Source: JBDWFY01 sp965275915
GTDB lineage: Bacteria; Pseudomonadota; Alphaproteobacteria; Rhizobiales; Stappiaceae
Direction: 5' to 3'
Assembly: GCA_965275915.1 (NCBI GenBank)
Contig: CBDHYI010000004.1
Coordinates: 62,001 to 126,000, forward strand
Length of the DNA stretch: 64,000 nucleotides
Shown: piece after piece, positions 18,413 through 26,686 of the stretch
How positions within the stretch are numbered: the first letter of the stretch is position 1
Layout: each line of letters starts with the position of its first letter
Program-made: the position numbers and the translations under genes
The notes under the pieces: model-generated
The model's input: the letters and a program-made list of their open reading frames with translations, nothing else
Database searches by the model: none
Told to the model about the DNA's origin: nothing

Positions 18413-18979
18413 AAACGCCCTCCTGCGGCTTACCGGACGTAAAATTCGCGGGCCGTCTCAGCCCGTGGATGCAACTCGGACACCCCTTGTGCGCTCAAAT
18501 AGGCTGATTCCACGCGCAGGTTCCACATCGCTCCGATAGACGCGCCCGGGTTCTCAACCAGAAGACCGGAATTTTCCGGCAACGATCAGTAAGACCGATG
18601 TTTTCGCAAAATGCAAAGATTTCCCCGCCGGAATTTTTCGAAAATGCGAATCCACGTGGCCGTGAAAGCGGGACCTCCAACAGACCCGGAGCTCGAAAGT
18701 CGAGGCTTTCCGCGGATCGCAGCGAAATCAAACCGCCTGCCACAACTGGCACGTTTGTTGAATTGGTAAATCAATCATATGAAGTCTGACGCGATGGCCG
18801 ATAACAGCAACAAACGGGCCGCGTTCGCGATCAGGCTGGTGCATGTGGTCCAAGTCGTCCGTCTTATCCGATGCGGGACGACGAGGTTGAACTGCGGCAC
18901 AGAAGAAGACCGCAGGACTGTAAACTTGGTCCCGATTTGTCTAACAAATTCGGGACCCATTCATTTATGGGTCCTGAGC
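18413..18979. other. Gene-poor region with nested palindromes
   Basis: About 570 bases without a supported gene. It includes the promoter of the hybrid kinase on the left. On the right there is a palindrome (GGTCCCGATTTGT ... ACAAATTCGGGACC, about 18928-18957) and a hairpin GGGACCCAT ... ATGGGTCC (18953-18973) that runs into TCCTGAGCCTA, the end sequence of the MITE/IS427 family seen elsewhere in the window. These may be a relic of an element and also act as terminator for the ParA gene. Confidence 0.5.
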
Positions 18980-19621
18980 CTAATCCAGCCGGTTTGCCAG
19001 TTCCAGATAAAGCGCCGAAACTTCCGCGGCCGCTTTGCTGGACGGCATGGTTTCCTGAACCGACCGCCCTTTGCCCATCGACGCCGCGAAACCCGTTCTG
19101 TTACCAAGCGATGCCCGGGCCAGCGGAAAACCGGACTCTTCGATCGCCTTCGTCATTTCGCCCGTCAATGATGCGCGGGAAACAACCCGGTTGAGAACCA
19201 GCAAAGCCTCCGTCTTTTCGTTGGCGGCCATCGTCACCGTGCATTCCGTCGCCCAGTAGTCGACCGGTGTCGGCTGGACGGGAACGATCACCAGATCCGC
19301 CGCATCGATGGCCGGTTTGGCTTCGGTATCGGACTTGGGCGGTGTATCGACGATCACAACCGGGAAGTCCTTTGCCATCGACCGGGCTTCGCGCCGGGCA
19401 CCCCAACCGCTTGCGGTTCTGAAAACCAGACCGGTATCCGTTTCTCCCATCACCTCTTCGCGGGTTTCAAACCATTCGCCGAGACTGCCTTGAGGGTCAA
19501 CGTCAAGAACGGCCACATCCTGCCCATTGGCCAGGGACCAGGCGACCGCGAGGTGGGCAGCAAGTGTCGTTTTTCCCGAACCGCCTTTTTGCTGGGCAAT
19601 CGTAATTATCCGGCCAACCAT
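18980..19621 (-). CDS. ParA/MinD-type ATPase, orphan
   Basis: About 213 residues. Deviant Walker A QQKGGSGKTTLAAHLA, switch I/A' region LDVDPQGSLGEW, and Walker B VVIVDTPPKSD identify a ParA-family P-loop ATPase. No parB or parS lies next to it, so it is probably one of the orphan ParA proteins used to position cargo on the nucleoid rather than the plasmid/chromosome ParA. I choose the ATG at 19621 (VGRIITIAQ) because GAGG sits 8-9 bases upstream; ATGs at 19630 and 19651 are alternatives. The stop codon TAG lies inside an IS/MITE-type end (reading TAGGCTCAGGACCCAT), so the last residues could have been altered by an insertion. Confidence 0.88.
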   Translation of the reverse strand: MVGRIITIAQQKGGSGKTTLAAHLAVAWSLANGQDVAVLDVDPQGSLGEWFETREEVMGETDTGLVFRTASGWGARREARSMAKDFPVVIVDTPPKSDTEAKPAIDAADLVIVPVQPTPVDYWATECTVTMAANEKTEALLVLNRVVSRASLTGEMTKAIEESGFPLARASLGNRTGFAASMGKGRSVQETMPSSKAAAEVSALYLELANRLD

Positions 19622-19882
19622 GATCGTCATCCTCAAGAGCCTATCCGGCACAGTTCAGGCCGAATGTTTAAGCGGTCGTTCCGTCGAGCTTTCGCCACCA
19701 AAATCGCACGATGACCAGTACGAACTCAGCGCTCTTGTGGCGTTGTCCGGTTCGAGCGCCATCGCTCGAAAGGGATTGTATCGTCCATTTGCATTTTTGC
19801 ACTGCAACAGTCATCGGGCAAGGCCGATTTACCAATGATCAACCGATTGATAGACCACCGTCGAGAGATTTGAAGACGAAAC

Positions 19883-20698
19883 CTATACCAGCCTTTTGCG
19901 CACCTGCGAAGAGAGCACATCGATCAGGCTGACCGCAACGACGACAACCACAATGATGGCGGCCGCGCGGTCATACTGGAACGAGCGAAAACTCTCATAG
20001 AAGGTAAATCCGATGCCGCCCGCGCCCACGATTCCTAGCACTGTTGCCGACCGGACATTGGTCTCAAACCGATAAAGGGCAAAGCTCGACCAGAGGGGCA
20101 TGACCTGCGGAATTACGCCGTAAATGATTTCCTGAAGGCGGGATGCGCCGGTTGAACGCAGTCCTTCAACCGGCCGCGGGTCGATCGCCTCCACAGCTTC
20201 AGAAAACAGCTTCGAAATGATACCAAGATTATGAATGAACAGCGCCATCACACCGGCAAACGGGCCAAGGCCCACGGCGGCGACAAACAGGATCGCAAAG
20301 ACCAGTTCGTTGATCGCCCGTGCCGCATCCATCAGACGGCGAACCGGCTGAACGATCCAGAAAGGCGCAATATTGCTGGAGGCAAGCAATGCCAGGGGAA
20401 ATCCGAACAGGATGGCCAGGAACGTCCCCCAAAACGCAATCTGCACCGTCTCGATCATTTTGAGAACAAAGACATTGATGTCCGTAAAGTCGGGACGAAG
20501 GAAGTCGGCGATGAAAACTGCCATATTGCCCGCGTCCGTGAACAGGTAGGTCCAGTTATTGACTTCAACCGGATAGTAGGACAGCGCAAGAACGGAGAGA
20601 ATGACGATCGCGACGCCCGCGTTGACCAGTGTGGTGCGCCAGCGCGGCTTCAGTTGCTCGATAACCACCGGCGACAGTGCTTGTTCAGCGGCATTCAT
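19883..20698 (-). CDS. phnE: Phosphonate-type ABC transporter permease PhnE
   Basis: About 271 residues with six or so hydrophobic segments and the binding-protein-dependent permease signature (EAA loop near EAVEAIDPRPVEGLRSTGAS). The sequence matches PhnE, the permease of phosphonate/phosphite importers. I use the ATG at 20698 (GGGGAAAG 5 bases upstream); a start at 20743 would add 15 unlikely residues. It follows phnD after a 130-base gap with a stable stem-loop and completes the phnC-phnD-phnE transporter. Only one permease gene is present, so it should form a homodimer. No C-P lyase or phosphite oxidase genes are in view. Confidence 0.93.
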   Translation of the reverse strand: MNAAEQALSPVVIEQLKPRWRTTLVNAGVAIVILSVLALSYYPVEVNNWTYLFTDAGNMAVFIADFLRPDFTDINVFVLKMIETVQIAFWGTFLAILFGFPLALLASSNIAPFWIVQPVRRLMDAARAINELVFAILFVAAVGLGPFAGVMALFIHNLGIISKLFSEAVEAIDPRPVEGLRSTGASRLQEIIYGVIPQVMPLWSSFALYRFETNVRSATVLGIVGAGGIGFTFYESFRSFQYDRAAAIIVVVVVAVSLIDVLSSQVRKRLV

Positions 20699-20757
20699 GA
20701 GGCTTTCCCCGTTCACCCACCCGGTATCAGGGTGGTTTCCCATGCTTTTAAGAGTGC

Positions 20758-20784
20758 GGGCCGGTCTTGAAAACGGACCGGCCC
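20758..20784 (-). terminator. Intercistronic stem-loop between phnD and phnE
   Basis: GGGCCGGTC (20758-20766) pairs with GACCGGCCC (20776-20784). Such hairpins after the binding-protein gene often partly stop transcription or protect the upstream mRNA, giving more binding protein than permease. Confidence 0.55.
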
Positions 20785-20828
20785 GCCACCGTGCAAAAAA
20801 GGCAGACGTTCTGCCCTGAAAGGAATGC

Positions 20829-21821
20829 TTAGTAGCCGGACTGTCCGACGATATCGGCCAGTTCCTTCAGATCCGCCAACGTTTTCTCAGCCACTTTGAC
20901 ACCCTCCGCGTCATTGGCACGCTCGGCTTTCAGTTTGGCCTTGAAAGCCTCAATCTGGCGAACATCCAGCAGCTGGGCGTTTGAGGATGCAAGGAACGGC
21001 CCCCAACCGTCGGAAACATTTGACAGGATTTCACGCTCGGCTTTGACCTTCTCCGCATCGCCGAAGCGGCCATACTGCATAAAGAAATAAAGGATCTTTT
21101 CCTTCGCATCCTTATCGAGTTCTGCGCGCCAGACCATCGGATCGGACGGGATCAGCGGCGAGCGCCAGATTTCCTTGATGTTGGCGGCAGCTTCCGGCTT
21201 GCTCTGAGCGAGGCGGGCATAAATGGATTCGGTGTTGTTGGTGGCAACGTCAACCTTCTGATTGGCAACGGCAAGCGCATTGCCTTCATGGTTGGAGTTC
21301 ATGACCCGGTCAAAGCAGTCTTCCGGGCTCTTGTCGTTCAACGCCCAGACATAATAACCGGGAATGGCAAACCCGGAGGTCGAGTTGGGATCGCCGTTGC
21401 CGAATGTCAAAGTCTTGTCGCAGACCAGAACGTCTTCCAGCGAATTGAGCGGTGAATCCTTGTGCGTGATCAGAAGCGAATAATAGCCGCGTGAGCCGTC
21501 ATCCTTGATGGTCTGCGCGAACACTTCGCCGCCGGCGCGGTCAACGGCCTGAATGGCGGATTTGTTGCCGAACCATGCAAGATCCACCTTGCCGAAGCGC
21601 ATGCCCTCAATAACGCCGGCATAGTCGGAGGCAAAAAACGGTTTAACAGGAACGCCCAGAGCTGTTTCCATGTCTTTCAGGAACGGACCGAACGATTCCT
21701 GCAGGGCGCTGGTGGATTCTGTCGAAATAATGCCGAAATTGATCTGCTGGGGCATCTCCGCCTGAGCGCCGCCCAGACCTGCCACGGCGAACGCCGCCGT
21801 CATTACCAGTTTTTTGAACAT
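20829..21821 (-). CDS. phnD: Phosphonate/phosphite-type periplasmic binding protein PhnD
   Basis: 330 residues with a signal peptide (FKKLVMTAAFAVAGLGGAQA) followed by a type II periplasmic binding fold. The regions INFGIISTEST, FFASDYAGVIEGMRFGKVDLAWFG and NGDPNSTSGFAIPGYY are typical of PhnD, whose STSG loop contacts the phosphonate group. It should deliver a phosphonate, phosphite or phosphate ester to the PhnCE importer. It lies 26 bases downstream of phnC in the same operon. The exact ligand cannot be told from sequence. Confidence 0.93.
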   Translation of the reverse strand: MFKKLVMTAAFAVAGLGGAQAEMPQQINFGIISTESTSALQESFGPFLKDMETALGVPVKPFFASDYAGVIEGMRFGKVDLAWFGNKSAIQAVDRAGGEVFAQTIKDDGSRGYYSLLITHKDSPLNSLEDVLVCDKTLTFGNGDPNSTSGFAIPGYYVWALNDKSPEDCFDRVMNSNHEGNALAVANQKVDVATNNTESIYARLAQSKPEAAANIKEIWRSPLIPSDPMVWRAELDKDAKEKILYFFMQYGRFGDAEKVKAEREILSNVSDGWGPFLASSNAQLLDVRQIEAFKAKLKAERANDAEGVKVAEKTLADLKELADIVGQSGY

Positions 21822-21847
21822 CTGCTTTTCCCTGATTTCAATTCGCC

Positions 21848-22738
21848 TTAGGAGGCGGCTCTGTTGGCAACCAACGCCGTTTCGAATTCCGGGGAATCCC
21901 CGACGGTGATTGTCTTGGGACCGGACGTTTCCGCGCTGCGGCCCCTCTTGTCGCTTGGAAGTTCAAGCGCGCCTTCTTCCAGGCCGTAAAGGCCCGCAAG
22001 ATCGTTCTGACCGATGCTGGTCACAGGTCCGTCGTAAATAACGGCCCCGTCCTTCAGCGCGACAATGCGCTCGAAATGTTTGAAAGCATGGTCGATCTGA
22101 TGGAGAGAGACGACGACGGTCGTCCCGTCTTTCTGATTAATTTCCGAAAGCATGGTCATGACGATCTCCGCCGAAGCCGGATCGAGAGAGGCAATCGGCT
22201 CGTCCGCAAGAATCAGTCGCGCTTCCTGGCACAAGGCCCGCGCGATCGCGCCGCGCTGCTGCTGACCGCCGGAGAGTGTCGAGGCGCGCTGGTGGGCATA
22301 TTCAGCCATGCCGACACGCTCCAGCGCCTGCAGCGCCTTGATCTTGTCCGCGCGGCTGAACTGTCCGCTGAGACCGCGCCAGGCCGGAATACGGCCAAGG
22401 CGCCCCGCCAGGACATTGGTAAGCAGAGACAGGCGCGAGACAAGGTTGAACTGCTGAAAAATAACACCGACATTGCGGCGCATGGCCCGCATTTCGGATG
22501 TTGCCCGGCCATTGACCTGAACCGGCTTGTCGAACAGGGAAATCCGGCCCTCTGTGTTCCTGTCTATCAGCTCAAGACTGCTGATCGACCGGATCAGTGT
22601 CGACTTCCCGGATCCGGACGCACCGATCAGAGCAACCATTTCGCCCGGTTCGATTGAAAGATCGATGCCTTTCAGGACCGCTTTGCGCAACACAAATGAC
22701 TTGTAAACATTGCTGACGTCTACTGCCGCAGCACTCAT
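21848..22738 (-). CDS. phnC: Phosphonate-type ABC transporter ATPase PhnC
   Basis: About 296 residues. Walker A GASGSGKST, signature LSGGQQQRGAIARAL, Walker B LILADEPIASLDP and the switch His (VVVSLHQIDHA) are all intact. I start at the ATG at 22738 because GGAGGGG lies about 9 bases before it; an upstream in-frame start at 22780 lacks a ribosome site. The C-terminal tail of about 40 residues is longer than in many PhnC proteins. First gene of phnCDE, with a candidate three-repeat Pho box about 50-77 bases upstream. Confidence 0.93.
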   Translation of the reverse strand: MSAAAVDVSNVYKSFVLRKAVLKGIDLSIEPGEMVALIGASGSGKSTLIRSISSLELIDRNTEGRISLFDKPVQVNGRATSEMRAMRRNVGVIFQQFNLVSRLSLLTNVLAGRLGRIPAWRGLSGQFSRADKIKALQALERVGMAEYAHQRASTLSGGQQQRGAIARALCQEARLILADEPIASLDPASAEIVMTMLSEINQKDGTTVVVSLHQIDHAFKHFERIVALKDGAVIYDGPVTSIGQNDLAGLYGLEEGALELPSDKRGRSAETSGPKTITVGDSPEFETALVANRAAS

Positions 22739-22786
22739 TGTCGGGGCCCCTCCAGACATACTGGAGAGCGCAACTATCACCGGGGC

Positions 22787-22815
22787 ATGACACTAATTTT
22801 ACCGTTATTTGACAG
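22787..22815 (-). promoter_or_regulatory. Candidate Pho box upstream of phnC
   Basis: Read on the minus strand there are three heptamers in exact 11-base register: CTGTCAA, CGGTAAA and GTGTCAT (22815-22809, 22804-22798, 22793-22787). PhoB sites are built from 11-base direct repeats with consensus CTGTCAT. The outer units match at 6 of 7 positions each; the middle unit is weaker. The site is 50-77 bases before the phnC start. Confidence 0.6.
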
Positions 22816-23038
22816 AATCGTTACAACGGGGCGCAGTTTGGCTGGCGACATTGCAGGACAGAAACGGACCGCTTCTTTTTCATTCGATAGTACGGATACT
22901 TATACATTTGGCGGAGATTGAGAATCCTTACGAGAGTGTGCCGGCCGCAAATCCCTGGTGCGCAATCTCGCCACTTCCGATATCGAATTCGACCTGACCT
23001 CTTTTTGCCACGGTGGCGGTGGACCGGCAATCCTAAAT

Positions 23039-23067
23039 ACGTTACGAACGTAACGTTATATCATTAC
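23039..23067 (+). promoter_or_regulatory. Operator candidates upstream of aztD
   Basis: A near-perfect palindrome ACGTTACG-AA-CGTAACGT (23039-23056) overlaps GTTATATCATTAC (23055-23067), which resembles a Zur box (GTTAT-N3-ATAAC type) with two to four mismatches. Both end just before the ribosome site GAGGACGAAG of the gene at 23081. A zinc-responsive repressor is the natural guess given the gene product. Confidence 0.45.
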
Positions 23068-23080
23068 ATAGAGGACGAAG

Positions 23081-24316
23081 ATGTTCTGCACCTATCGATC
23101 TGCCATAGCCGCCGCGGGCGTGCTTGCCGTCGCATTGGGCACCGCCGGGCCCGCAATCTCAGCCGATGAGACGAAAGAAACGTGGCGTCTCTTCGTGACC
23201 GACCAGGCTGAAGGACTGGTCACGGTCATCGACCCCGCGCAAGGCACCGTGCTCGATCGATTCCCGACGACCGGCTATGTGTCGCACCTCAAACCGACAA
23301 CGAGCGGGAAAGCTCTGTTCGCGGTCCAGATGGACCATGACGCCGTCCACGTTATCGAGACCGGCATCGTCCTCACCGACCATGGCGACCATCAGGACAT
23401 CGCCATCAAAGACGCTGCGCTTCTGTCCACCGTCATTGAAGGCGCGCGACCCGTTCACGCCGTTATGCATGACGACAAGATCATTCAGTTTTTTGACCGT
23501 GACGGCGAAGCCCGAGTCTACGATGAAGCGAACCTCCTGACAGGTGGCGCCGACCACAAGACCGTGGAAACCGCAGCGCCGCATCATGGGGTGGTTGTTC
23601 CCATGGGCGATTACTTTGTCGTGTCGGAACCCAATCTCGACGTGGAGACGCCTGCAGACAAGCTGCCGCCGAGGCTCGGCGCAAAAGTCGTCGACGGCGA
23701 CGGCAAACAGGTCGGAGAGGTCGCGACCTGCACCGGTCTTCACGGGGAGGCAATATCCGCCGGACTTGTGGCGTTCGGCTGTGCCGAGGGCGTCCTCCTG
23801 GCCCGTTCGGACGGCAATGGTCCTCCCCAGCTTGAACTCATCGAGTATACCAGCGACATGCCCGAGGGGCGCGTCGGCACCCTCGCCGGCGGAAAGGTCA
23901 TCCAGTTCTTCCTCGGCGACTATGGGGATGACCGTCTTGTCTTGATCGACCCATCCAGCGACACTCCCTTCCGTGTGGTCGATCTCAACATTCGCGACGT
24001 TCACTTCGTTCTCGATCCAATCCGCGTGAAGTTCGCCTACATCTTCACCGAAGACGGAAAACTTCAAGCGCTTGACGTCCTCAGTGGCGAACTCGTCCGA
24101 TCGGTCCAAATCACCGAGCCGTACAGCAAAGACGGCCACTGGCGTGATCCGCGCCCCAGGCTCGCCGTGATGGGTAACCTGATCGCAGTCACCGATCCGC
24201 GGGAAAGCCTTGTCAGGCTTCTTGACGTGGATACGTTCGAAGAAAAACAAACAATCGCCGTTGAGGGGTTGCCTTTCAATATTGTCGCTGTCGGCGGCTC
24301 GGGCCTGCAGCACTGA
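23081..24316 (+). CDS. aztD: AztD-like periplasmic zinc metallochaperone
   Basis: 411 residues with a signal peptide (cleavage near AISADE) and a repeated YVTN/WD-like beta-propeller (TWRLFVTDQAEGLVTVIDPA). A His/Asp-rich loop DHGDHQD (about 105-111), with further His residues such as HPH and APHHGV, fits metal binding. The sequence resembles AztD, which hands zinc to the AztC binding protein of AztABC importers in Paracoccus. Ribosome site GAGGACGAAG precedes the ATG. No aztABC or znuABC genes are in the window; downstream is a mobile-element cluster, so partner genes may have been displaced or reside elsewhere. Confidence 0.8.
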   Translation: MFCTYRSAIAAAGVLAVALGTAGPAISADETKETWRLFVTDQAEGLVTVIDPAQGTVLDRFPTTGYVSHLKPTTSGKALFAVQMDHDAVHVIETGIVLTDHGDHQDIAIKDAALLSTVIEGARPVHAVMHDDKIIQFFDRDGEARVYDEANLLTGGADHKTVETAAPHHGVVVPMGDYFVVSEPNLDVETPADKLPPRLGAKVVDGDGKQVGEVATCTGLHGEAISAGLVAFGCAEGVLLARSDGNGPPQLELIEYTSDMPEGRVGTLAGGKVIQFFLGDYGDDRLVLIDPSSDTPFRVVDLNIRDVHFVLDPIRVKFAYIFTEDGKLQALDVLSGELVRSVQITEPYSKDGHWRDPRPRLAVMGNLIAVTDPRESLVRLLDVDTFEEKQTIAVEGLPFNIVAVGGSGLQH

Positions 24317-24342
24317 GTGCCGGGCGGCTCGCTGGGAGTCGG

Positions 24343-24365
24343 GGCGGTCCCCTCAGGGACCGTCC
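24343..24365 (+). terminator. Terminator-like hairpin after aztD
   Basis: GGCGGTCCC, loop CTCA, GGGACCGTCC, 27 bases past the aztD stop. Strong GC stem but no T-run. Confidence 0.5.
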
Positions 24366-24522
24366 ACGATGCCTGCGGCACATGCCTCCTTTGGATCGAC
24401 CGCAGGAGCAGAGCTGAACCCGGGCGCAGTCATGGGGCAGCATCCACAAACTCAATGTAAGATCGAAACGATATATCAGACCGAGACTGCGCGGTAACCG
24501 CGCCGCTCTGCCGCTACCCTAG

Positions 24523-25954
24523 CACTACTTTGGCAGCTTTTTGTGAGTTTTGTTTTTTGAGGGTTCCCGGGAACTGTTTTCGGTGATTCATAGGAGGCCG
24601 GCCTTTGGAGGTGCCGGTCATGGATGAGAATTGGCAAGGTGATCTTGAACGTTGGTTGGCGCCGTTTTTAGCGTCCATTCGTCACAAGACACGCGCCCGG
24701 ATGTGCCCCGTTTACATCGCGGGCTTGATCGGTCCAGGAGATCGCAAGAGCATTCAGCCGATGGCGGAGCGGGTGGAGGCAGTCAGTTATGATCAGTTGC
24801 ATCATTTCATTACGAGCAGTGCTTGGGATGCCGCTCCCCTTGAAGCGGCATTGCTCGGCGAAGCAGACAGACAGGTTGGCGGGCACGATGCCTGGCTGAT
24901 TATCGATGACACCGCTCTTCCCAAGAAGGGGAACCACTCGGTCGGCGTGGCCCCGCAATATGCTTCGGCATTGGGCAAACGGGCGAACTGCCAGACGCTG
25001 GTGTCCGTGACGCTCGCTTCGAATGAAGTGCCGGTTATGGTTGGATTGCAGCTCTTTCTGCCGGAGAGCTGGATCTCCGATACCGCCCGGCTTGATCGTG
25101 CCAGAGTTCCTGATGACAATCGTGCCTACAGGACCAAGCCCGAGATCGCTTTGGCGGAAATTGACCGGGTTCGTGCGGCAGGCGTGCGTTTTGGTTGCGT
25201 CCTTGCCGATGCCGGATATGGCTTGAGCGCTCCTTTCCGGCAAGCGCTGAGCGCACGCGGTCTGACCTGGGCGGTTGGCATCCCGTTCAAGCAAAAGGTT
25301 TATCCCGCTGATGTGAAGATGATCTTCCCTGTTGCCGTCCGCGGCCGTCCGCGTCAACGGCACATTCCCGATACACAGTCGATTACAGCGCAGGCGATGT
25401 TGGAGACAGCAAAGTGGAGGAAGGTCAGTTGGCGACGCGGCACCAAGGGAGCCCTCTCGGCACGCTTTGCTGCTGTGCGGGTCCGGATAGCAGACGGCCC
25501 GCCTCAGCGCATCCGCGACATGGGCGCCCAACATTTGCCGGGAGAAGAGGTCTGGGTCATCGGCGAGCATCGCTCGACCGGAAAGCGCAAATACTATCTC
25601 TCCAACCTTCCTGCTGAAACTTCACTCAAACAGCTTGCCAGCGCTATCAAAGCACGCTGGATCTGCGAACAGGCACATCAACAGCTCAAAGAGGAACTCG
25701 GTCTGGATCACTTTGAAGGGCGATCATGGGCCGGCCTGCACCGACACGCGTTAATGACGATGATCGCCTATGCCTTCTTGCAATCTCGGCGCCTTCAACA
25801 AGCGGGAGGGGGAAAAAAGAGCCGCGGGGCCGCCGCCCCAACCAACCTTGCCAGCCGTCCGAACAGAAATCCTGAAAATCATTCACAAACCTCCACCAAT
25901 GAACTGCCCACATTGCGGAAAATCCATCTTTGAAAAAAATATGCCAAAGTAGTG
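24523..25954 (+). mobile_element. IS701-family insertion sequence, complete
   Basis: 1432 bases bounded by a perfect 13-base inverted repeat: CACTACTTTGGCA at the left (from 24523) and its complement TGCCAAAGTAGTG ending at 25954. The flanks are CTAG (24519-24522) and TTAG (25955-25958), fitting the YTAR target duplication of IS701 elements apart from one base. It encodes one full-length transposase. The right flank is directly the end of a MITE, so the element inserted at, or captured, that end. Confidence 0.85.
24620..25933 (+). CDS. IS701-family transposase
   Basis: About 437 residues from the ATG at 24620 (GGAGG 8 bases upstream). The DDE-type motif LIIDDTALPKKGNHSVGV with the following GVAPQYASALGKRANCQ is diagnostic of IS701 transposases. 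A second catalytic Asp lies in VLADAGYG and the catalytic Glu in KEELGLDHFEGRSW. The frame is uninterrupted, so the element may be active. The C-terminal tail (GGGKKSRGAAAP onward) is low-complexity and variable in the family. Confidence 0.93.
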   Translation: MDENWQGDLERWLAPFLASIRHKTRARMCPVYIAGLIGPGDRKSIQPMAERVEAVSYDQLHHFITSSAWDAAPLEAALLGEADRQVGGHDAWLIIDDTALPKKGNHSVGVAPQYASALGKRANCQTLVSVTLASNEVPVMVGLQLFLPESWISDTARLDRARVPDDNRAYRTKPEIALAEIDRVRAAGVRFGCVLADAGYGLSAPFRQALSARGLTWAVGIPFKQKVYPADVKMIFPVAVRGRPRQRHIPDTQSITAQAMLETAKWRKVSWRRGTKGALSARFAAVRVRIADGPPQRIRDMGAQHLPGEEVWVIGEHRSTGKRKYYLSNLPAETSLKQLASAIKARWICEQAHQQLKEELGLDHFEGRSWAGLHRHALMTMIAYAFLQSRRLQQAGGGKKSRGAAAPTNLASRPNRNPENHSQTSTNELPTLRKIHL

Positions 25955-25955
25955 T

Positions 25956-26225
25956 TAGGGTATGGACCCATTAATTTCATGCAATTCTGTTTTGAAAGAA
26001 GTATTCGAATAGAGAGAACCAGGGAGAAGCGAAGGTTGGATACCTTTGCGAGCCCTGGTTTTCTTCAGACGGACACTTCTTTCAAAACCCGAAGGGCGAG
26101 GCGTATTTTGTTCCTGACTGCGTTGGAAGGACTTAAAAACCGGACGGTTTCCTGCGTCTTTCCGCCTTGTCGAAAACAAAATCTGCTCTCGCAGAATGGA
26201 TGAAATCAATGGGTCCTGAGCCTAG
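25956..26225 (-). mobile_element. MITE copy 1 (about 270 bases, IS427-like ends)
   Basis: Non-coding element about 90 percent identical by eye to the element at 59273-59542, in opposite orientation. Terminal inverted repeats here are GGTATGGACCCATTAATTTC (left) and, at the right, GAAATCAATGGGTCCTGAGCC running into CTAG. Internal inverted repeats AGATTTTGTT/AACAAAAT and GGGTTTTGAAAG/CTTTCAAAAC would fold it into a multi-stem structure. It has no transposase and must be moved in trans, probably by an IS5/IS427-type enzyme such as the one at 43920-44686, whose own end (GGTCTTGGACTCATTAA) is similar. Confidence 0.8.
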
Positions 26226-26686
26226 AGTATGGCAAGGGACGTCCCGTCCGAACCGGATGGGCGTTCATCCGGACCGCCATGATCAAGATCATGAACCGAA
26301 GGCTGGCAAGGTTCGTTAGCTCGTAATCGGTTCTGAGCCCAAGCAAAAGGCAGCCTGTCGGACAAAGGATCATTATATTAGATAGAACTCATGGATCGAC
26401 AACATTGTACCTTGCAGTTAAATTCGCAGATATGTAAATTCACGTAATGACAAAAGCGGAAAATAGAATTTTTATTCTTAATTGAATTTAGAATAAATCT
26501 ATCTTATACACAATTTTCACCTGGATAAAAAATAAATTACGGTTAAGTATTTTTAAATTTGCAAAAAGCAAAAGTAAAAATTATATTTTTCACTTTGAAA
26601 GTTAAATTTTTTTATTTCCGAACAATGGCGTTTGTTATTATTTTAACAATAATTTTCAGAAATACTCTCCGTTAATGGAGGGCATA
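26226..26686. other. AT-rich intergenic region upstream of chemoreceptor
   Basis: About 460 bases. The first 110 have coding-like composition and in one frame read GKGRPVRTGWAFIRTAMIK and on to a stop at about 26324, perhaps the tail of a gene cut by the MITE. From about 26400 to 26680 the sequence is strikingly AT-rich with long A and T tracts, unlike the rest of the window, and should contain the promoter of the chemoreceptor gene. Confidence 0.5.

Noticed and set aside
26235..26324. Possible gene tail after MITE copy 1
   Set aside because: About 30 codons with coding-like composition but no recognisable family; not enough to call a pseudogene.
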